DNA from: Palaemon carinicauda
Taxonomy: Eukaryota > Arthropoda > Malacostraca > Decapoda > Palaemonidae
Direction: 5' to 3'
NCBI RefSeq assembly: GCF_036898095.1
Contig: NC_090726.1
Location: 35,121,871-35,185,870, forward strand
DNA length: 64,000 nucleotides
The notes beneath the pieces are model-generated. The model was not told the DNA's origin and searched no databases. It saw only the letters and a list, made by a program, of their open reading frames with translations. Of this stretch, positions 1 through 64,000 are shown piece by piece (the stretch's first letter is position 1; each line of letters begins with the position of its first letter). Position numbers and translations under genes: made by a program.

Positions 1-606
1 CAAAACTAAGTTCGTGCAGCCGCCAAAAATTTTAAAATTTGTGTGGCCACTGAAAATTTGAAAATTTGTGCGCTACACGTATGTTTAACTTTAAATTCCC
101 CACCATCATCTGGTTCTACTATTGGTTCGCATTTCCTTAACCTTACCAGATGAAAGCAGACATGCAGTATATTTTAAGTTCTTAAGAGCTATCCTTATCA
201 CGTTTGATGGCACTTGGCCTTTTCTATGCAATTTATACGTAACTTTAAATTTTCTTTTCCTAAAGGCTGAAGCTAAAATCTTAAGAATGGAACCAATGCA
301 ACTAAGTAACATCTTGTTTAAAAGATATATTCAACTTTGTCAAGTTATTGTCATTTAGTTTTCAAGTATACAGTAATCTATAATATCCCTCTTTATAGTA
401 CAGTAAATAGATTTTTTAATGCATGCCTGATTATTATACTGTACTGTATAAGATAAATGATGATGACCCTTTTTATTGAATAAACAAACTTTCTTTGTTA
501 TCAATAACTTGAGGGTTTTTCAAAATTTTTCTAGATTATTCCAAACATAATTTTTTCCTTATTATGCATTGTTCACTGTGTTAGGTAGTACTTAAAAATT
601 ATGAAT

Positions 607-684
<78 letters not shown>

Positions 685-734
685 TTGTACATTTACATAT
701 TAGCTATCCTGATAACCTTTGATTTATTTTTCAG
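1..734 (+). other. ABCC intron, upstream part
   Basis: AT-rich. No exon recognised. The 78-codon open stretch at 122-358 does not resemble any ABCC segment and lacks convincing splice signals. Confidence 0.6.
608..680. repeat. (TA)n microsatellite
   Basis: Uninterrupted TA run 55 bp before the first exon in the window. Confidence 0.97.
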
Positions 735-59308
<58,574 letters not shown>

Positions 59309-59410
59309 TTTTCCATGTTGCTTTTGAAATGTCAGCAACATAAGTACAGGATGGTTTGTGTACACCAAAATGCACCTCCTAAAGCCTTTTTCAACTTTAT
59401 TGTATAAAGG

Positions 59411-59423
59411 ATTAAATAAATAA
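59411..59423 (+). promoter_or_regulatory. Overlapping poly(A) signals of the ABCC gene
   Basis: About 105 bp after the stop codon, ATTAAA and two overlapping AATAAA hexamers occur together. The implied 3' UTR would be only about 130 bp. Confidence 0.65.
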
Positions 59424-59771
59424 AAATAGTTTTACTGATTTAAGCCTTTTTTAAAGTGTAATTTCTTAATGAATCCTTCACTTACTATTCTATAAAAAAA
59501 AAGGTTAAGGAAAACTACTATTCTATAGAAAAAAGGTCAAGGAAAACTGAAATTTTAGAAAACATATTTCTTTAAGCCTTTCATATAAATACCATCACTC
59601 ATATATGCCCATATTCGTGGTCTTGGGATAACCCGAAACTAGTCATCATTAAAATGAGTCGCCTGTAGCCAGTAAACCAATGAATAACTCGCAAAAACAA
59701 AAATAACTATCTTTCCTTTCTCTCCTAACATTTGATTAAGGATAAGTGGTTCAGCATATAACGAGGCACAA

Positions 59772-59860
59772 CTTTTCCATTAGAGTGTTAAGATCAACTT
59801 TCCATTAGAGTGTTAAGATCAACTTTTTCTTTAGAGTGTTAAGATATAACTTTGCAAAAG
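59772..59860. repeat. Short tandem repeat, three units
   Basis: Three units containing ttagagtgttaagat at about 30-bp spacing, downstream of the ABCC gene. Confidence 0.85.
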
Positions 59861-59929
59861 ATGATGAATGTCAGATACCAGCATTCAAAATATCACAGTA
59901 ATTCAATTTATGTATGTATTACAGCTAAG

Positions 59930-60625
59930 GATGCTATCCTTTTTAGCAGAATACCACAGAACCAGAATGCATGAAATATCACACAAGGTTGGGCTCAAGA
60001 TAAATAGAAGAAAGACAGATTATGAGAATGGAATATGCAATGGAAGATGAAATATCATTGGAAGGAGAAAGGATAAATGAGGTAGTTCCTATGATCTCCA
60101 ATACATCTTTAAGCAAATGAGAAAATGGTTAGGTTAAATAAAATTTGGAAATTAAATCGCTTGAAATTACGTACAAAAATCAGACTATTAAATATATCAG
60201 TTTAGTGAGATCAATGTTGCTCTATGGATATGGGTTATTATATGACAATGGAACAATCTCCAACAGATTTAGAAGATTTGAGAACAAAGCCCTCAGAAGG
60301 ATATTGGGAGTTGAATGGTAGGACAGGATTAGCAATGAAACTATAAGAGAGATTACACAAGTGAATGAGATCGTGGGTTAAATGGAGATTATTTGAGCAC
60401 GGCATGCTCTTCACAATCTCCACAAGAAATTAGTTCACCAAACATTTAACTAGGATCCACAGGGAACTAGAAGAATTGGAAGACCCAGGCCTACATGGCT
60501 GATGACTATGAAGCATTAAGTAGATGATGGAGAACTATTGAATTAAAAGCTCAAGATACAGACGACTGTCGAAATCTAACAGAGGCCCTTTACTTCAATA
60601 GATGTAGGAGGAGATGATGATGATA
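59930..60625 (+). pseudogene. LINE 3'-end coding fragment in the intergenic region
   Basis: The plus strand reads HKVGLKINRRKTDYE, then in other frames LLYGYGLLYDN, RFRRFENKALRRILGVEW and RISNETIREI, typical of the RT C-terminal end. It ends near gatgtaggaggagatgatga. Same family as 20925-21375. Confidence 0.72.
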
Positions 60626-62962
60626 ATTTACAGCTAATAAAGCAAGATATAATTTTGATCTTGTTAATTCAAAACTCTTTCCTGCACTGTTTGACAACTA
60701 TAACATTTTTAAGCTCCAAAGAGGACACTTGTCTAGATGTTGCCCAATTATCCTCTGGTAATCATGAATAACATTCACTGGGAAGAGATAATAAAAAATT
60801 ATTCAGCATGAAAACTGCAATGGCCATTGACATCGATCTCTGAAGAAGGTAACCTTTCCTATTAGTAAATGAAGTCCGGGAAAGGACGGCAAAGTGTGAT
60901 GTATGTACCAAGTTTGGGTTTTTGTAGATTAAATTAATAAAGCCACTCTCATTCTCTAGCTAAAGTAAAGAAAGTGTTTGTACCTTACTGGCCCATCTCA
61001 AGATAAGGGAAAAATCCCATTCAGGAGGCTTTGAGAATCTTCAAGGACCTTCCTCAAAGTGTCAAATAAAATTTCTAGTTCCACTTAAGATCTAAAATAG
61101 AATAACAAAGCTCAAGATTTACTTCTTTATGGCCAAAACCAACAGCTTCTTTAATCAAAGGTAAATAGGAAATTCTGTAATCTAGAGCACAACAATAGCT
61201 TTAACACCCTATTCATGGCACCAATTTTTAAACTCTTGTCACTCAGCCCGGTATAGGATATTTGAAGCTTGATAATGTCTACTGATGAAAAAAGCTACTT
61301 CTCTAAAAAAAAAAATCCCATGCTTTTGAAAAACTACTGGCTAGTCTCCTGAAATTTACCTGAACTATTTCAAGGTTCCTTAGAATGACATGTTGCAGAT
61401 AAAATTTTTGTATACAAGGAGACTCCTGGGAGTGTACTTCAACCTGAACAGGAAGTCACAGGTCCCTTCTAGCTATATTCAAAGTAATGCATTCACAGCT
61501 ATCTTTATATCCCATTATACCTGAAACTTCTCCAGAACCAACCTGATTAGTGGAATGATTTACACATCCAAGCCATCATGAGGATTCAACACTGCCCCTT
61601 TCTTCCAATTGCTAGGGGTTTGGCTGAGCTGAACATGGTATAATTAGTGTAGCATTATAGAGTGAATAGTTTCAAATACAATTATTTACATCAATAGTTA
61701 CCACAACGAGGCATTTATCAGCTTAGGCTAGGCTATGTTATCTAGTTACCGGTACATCACAGGATTGAAGGGTCAATTTTTGTTACTATTAGATAAGATG
61801 ACCCTCATTTTGGGGGCGATTTATTTTTTGGTTTAAAGGGTCGTCTTATACACCAAAATATATGGTACATTATTGGTGGCTTGCAACTGAGGGTCAGATC
61901 TAAAGATGCTGTGTCATACATATGCAGTCTTGCAAATATGCAGGAGCATTAACAGGTTTGATGAAAAAAGAACCTGCTTTCCTTGGTCAAGACTTTAATC
62001 TAATTTAGTCCAACCTCCTGAGACAAACATTGATTTCATTCTCAAACATCATTTATAAGCACTGCCCTGCAGTACTTCTAGTCTTTAGGGAAATTATAAG
62101 TGATATTAAAGATGACAACAGAGCCATATACCTGTCATAAAAGGCATCTGCAAATACCTGAATGATACTAATATAAGGGGAAAAAAGTCACTTCTCAACT
62201 GTTAGGGGACTAGTTATCCTTTGACTGTTGCATAATAGAAATGTTGTTGATTGGTATTTCAGAGGAACAAAATAGCATACTTTATATATTTTGATCTATT
62301 CCTGTGTGAATGAAAAAATTACTTAAACATGTCTGAGGAACTAGAAGCACTTTAGATTCAATATTAAAAACCAGGGTTTTGAAACTAAAACTGGGAAGGA
62401 TTAAAGTTGAATGGAGAAAAAGTTTGTCATGAGGCCATGCCCATTTGAATAAAGTAAAAGGTTATTTCATTACTCAAATGTGAATTTCAAAAAAAGAACG
62501 CATAAGATATGAAGTTAAAGTGGAAATTTAACAATAAAATTGATCAATTAAACTAAAACAGCATTATCATTATCAATTGTAAGAATAATGTTCACAATGC
62601 AATACTTACATAATAATACTTCAAGTATCCCATGAGATGTATAAAAATTCCAAGCCGGAGAAATGTGGAAAGCTGGTACACAGTGTAACAAGGTACCATG
62701 ATTACCACATTAGCTGGAGGAAAAATCAAAAGCATTACCTTAATATTCCAATATAACTGAAAACCTGTGGACAAAGAAAACACTAGGGCAATTTACTGCT
62801 TAACCATAAATATACTTTTGCTTAAAAAAATAATGTAATGGTACTATAATAATATTCATGACATATAGCTAAATAAAAATCTAGACCTGTATACTGAAAA
62901 AAATAAGTCCCACTAAATAACAATTTAATCAAGGGTCTCACAAAACTTCATAAATAAAAATT
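60626..62962. other. Intergenic region between ABCC and mS25
   Basis: AT-rich, convergent 3' flanks of the two genes. No coding, RNA or transposon motif recognised after the LINE fragment that ends at about 60625. Confidence 0.65.
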
Positions 62963-62968
62963 TTTATT
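62963..62968 (-). promoter_or_regulatory. Poly(A) signal for the mS25 gene
   Basis: AATAAA on the minus strand about 50 bp downstream of the mS25 stop codon. Position and strand fit a short 3' UTR; other A/T-rich hexamers nearby make the exact site uncertain. Confidence 0.5.
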
Positions 62969-63016
62969 TTACAGAAAATTTACATATGGATACTGTACTT
63001 TTATATTTTCTAAATG

Positions 63017-63334
63017 CTAATCAAAGACTTCACCAAACTTATACTTTCCACGCATAACTTTTGGTAATGGAACTACACCTGGACAAGGGACCTGACCAGG
63101 AATTTCACAAATACATTGTCGATCACATCCCCATCCGAAGTTGGCTGGATTATTAAAGCTCTCCCGTTCACGTGCCTCCTCAGCTAAAACTGCATCACTT
63201 TTGCAAATTATCTTTTTTATATGGTCAACTATTTCTGTCCTTGACTTTGAATCAACATCAACGATAACGTCTTCTCCATCCTCACAAAACATCCGGATAA
63301 AGGGGGTTGGAGTCAAATTCTTAAATGTACACAC
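63017..63334 (-). CDS. MRPS25: Mitochondrial ribosomal protein mS25, last coding exon
   Basis: A component of the small subunit of the mitochondrial ribosome. Read on the minus strand, an acceptor (tttttcag) precedes base 63334 and the frame runs about 105 codons to a TAG at 63017-63019. The peptide contains CTFKNLTPTPFIRMF, DVDSKSRTEIVDHIKKI, NPANFGWG, CICEIPGQVPCPGVVPLPK and MRGKYKFGE. These follow human MRPS25 ([41 protein letters not shown]) segment by segment. The N-terminal exon or exons must lie at higher coordinates, outside the window. The gene is convergent with the ABCC gene and separated from it by about 3.6 kb. Confidence 0.92.
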   Translation of the reverse strand: MCTFKNLTPTPFIRMFCEDGEDVIVDVDSKSRTEIVDHIKKIICKSDAVLAEEARERESFNNPANFGWGCDRQCICEIPGQVPCPGVVPLPKVMRGKYKFGEVFD

Positions 63335-63924
63335 CTGAAAAAGGGAACCTTCAGTTATTTTGATAAAATACAAATATGAATTCAGCATGTAATACAGTAG
63401 AACACAGTATCATCATTTTGATTATTACATAGTTTATAATCAGACCTCTGATTTAAAATGCAAAAGGTAAGTAAGGTACATCACATAAAATATTATACAC
63501 TGTAGGTGGTATTATTTTTATCATTATTATCAGTCAAACTACAACCCAGTGTGGAAAGAAAATAGAGAAATAATGAATACACAATACAGTATAAGATGAA
63601 ATATAAAATATAAAAATTACTTTACAATAAACGTTAGAATAGATCAGTTATACATAAGCTATGAGACTTGTGTCAACCTGTTACAACAGAAAACCATTAA
63701 TAACCAGTTTTAACTAAGAAATTTCACCGATTAAACTGCCTAACTAGGATGATCCTTCCACAAACTGGAATAAAACTTCTAAAATACTGTGTAATATTGA
63801 GACTTAGAAAGGAGAATGCAATACTGTTAGGATTGATTGTGTACCTAGTTCTATGCAGAGGAGATTACAGTCTGGAAAGGTCTGAATGTAAAGGACGGTC
63901 AGAATTGTCTGTGAAAAAGCTTAT
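63335..63924 (-). other. mS25 intron, 3' part
   Basis: Upstream of the terminal exon on the minus strand. A diverged trace of the ~600-bp repeat start may lie at 63530-63575 (caaactacaacccagtgtgg). No upstream mS25 exon was found within the window. Confidence 0.55.
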
Positions 63925-64000
63925 GCAACATGGCTGCTGATGATTCAGCAAATAGACCTATAGGCTCCCCCAAACTCCCCTTCCTTAGCTCACAAGGATG
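63925..64000 (+). repeat. SINE-like interspersed repeat, cut by window end
   Basis: atggctgctgatgattcagc, ataggctcccccaaactccc and ttagctcacaagg match the 1078-1345 copy in the same orientation. Confidence 0.75.

Noticed and set aside
122..358. A 78-codon open stretch that might be an upstream ABCC exon
   Set aside because: No similarity to MRP linker or TMD sequences and no supporting splice signals; it ends in ordinary intron.
63141..63338. A 65-codon plus-strand frame over the mS25 exon
   Set aside because: It is the shadow of the minus-strand mS25 coding sequence.

Overview
This window is nuclear DNA of an animal, most likely a decapod crustacean; a caridean or palaemonid shrimp is my best guess. 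The evidence is GT-AG introns, AT-rich introns full of TA, ATT and CATA microsatellites, DIRS-type retrotransposons, and interspersed repeats of a kind I associate with decapod genomes. The species assignment is from memory, not from a database search.

One host gene fills almost the whole window on the + strand. It is an ABC transporter of subfamily C (multidrug-resistance protein 1 / ABCC1-like). I resolved 25 coding exons between 735 and 59308. Their splice phases are all compatible, and together they give about 1,261 codons from the first membrane domain to the stop codon. The 5' exons, which should encode the N-terminal TMD0/L0 region, lie before base 1. Both nucleotide-binding domains are complete. 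NBD1 has the usual MRP asymmetry (Asp-Asp after Walker B), and NBD2 is canonical. One intron (20817-21463) uses a GC-AG donor.

After the ABCC poly(A) signals (about 59414-59423) comes 3.6 kb of repeat-rich intergenic DNA. Then a convergent gene on the minus strand contributes its last coding exon (63017-63334). It matches mitochondrial ribosomal protein mS25 (MRPS25).

The introns are a deposit of retroelements. Intron 6 holds DIRS copy A (6242-12814, +), which is defective, deleted and chimeric. Intron 21 holds DIRS copy B (37591-44158, +), with intact gag and tyrosine recombinase frames but a frameshifted RNase H. Both have inverted terminal repeats and the internal complementary region that defines DIRS elements. 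Intron 24 holds an old antisense DIRS-like element C (about 51107-59062) and a more decayed fragment D (about 48650-50000). Intron 17 holds a 5'-truncated LINE (25594-28107) between TA arrays, a GC-richer segment, a ~600-bp interspersed repeat and a ~330-bp diverged tandem repeat. Smaller LINE tails and SINE-like repeats are scattered elsewhere.

I found no CRISPR array, operon, tRNA, rRNA or clearly new gene system. The most interesting signals are element-specific identity of the two ends in each DIRS copy, dual-frame coding in DIRS B, a 21-bp minisatellite inside gag that differs greatly in copy number between copies, a LINE whose only visible lesions are two Trp-to-stop changes, a 3' tail shared by different repeats, and a 33-bp near-perfect hairpin in intron 21.
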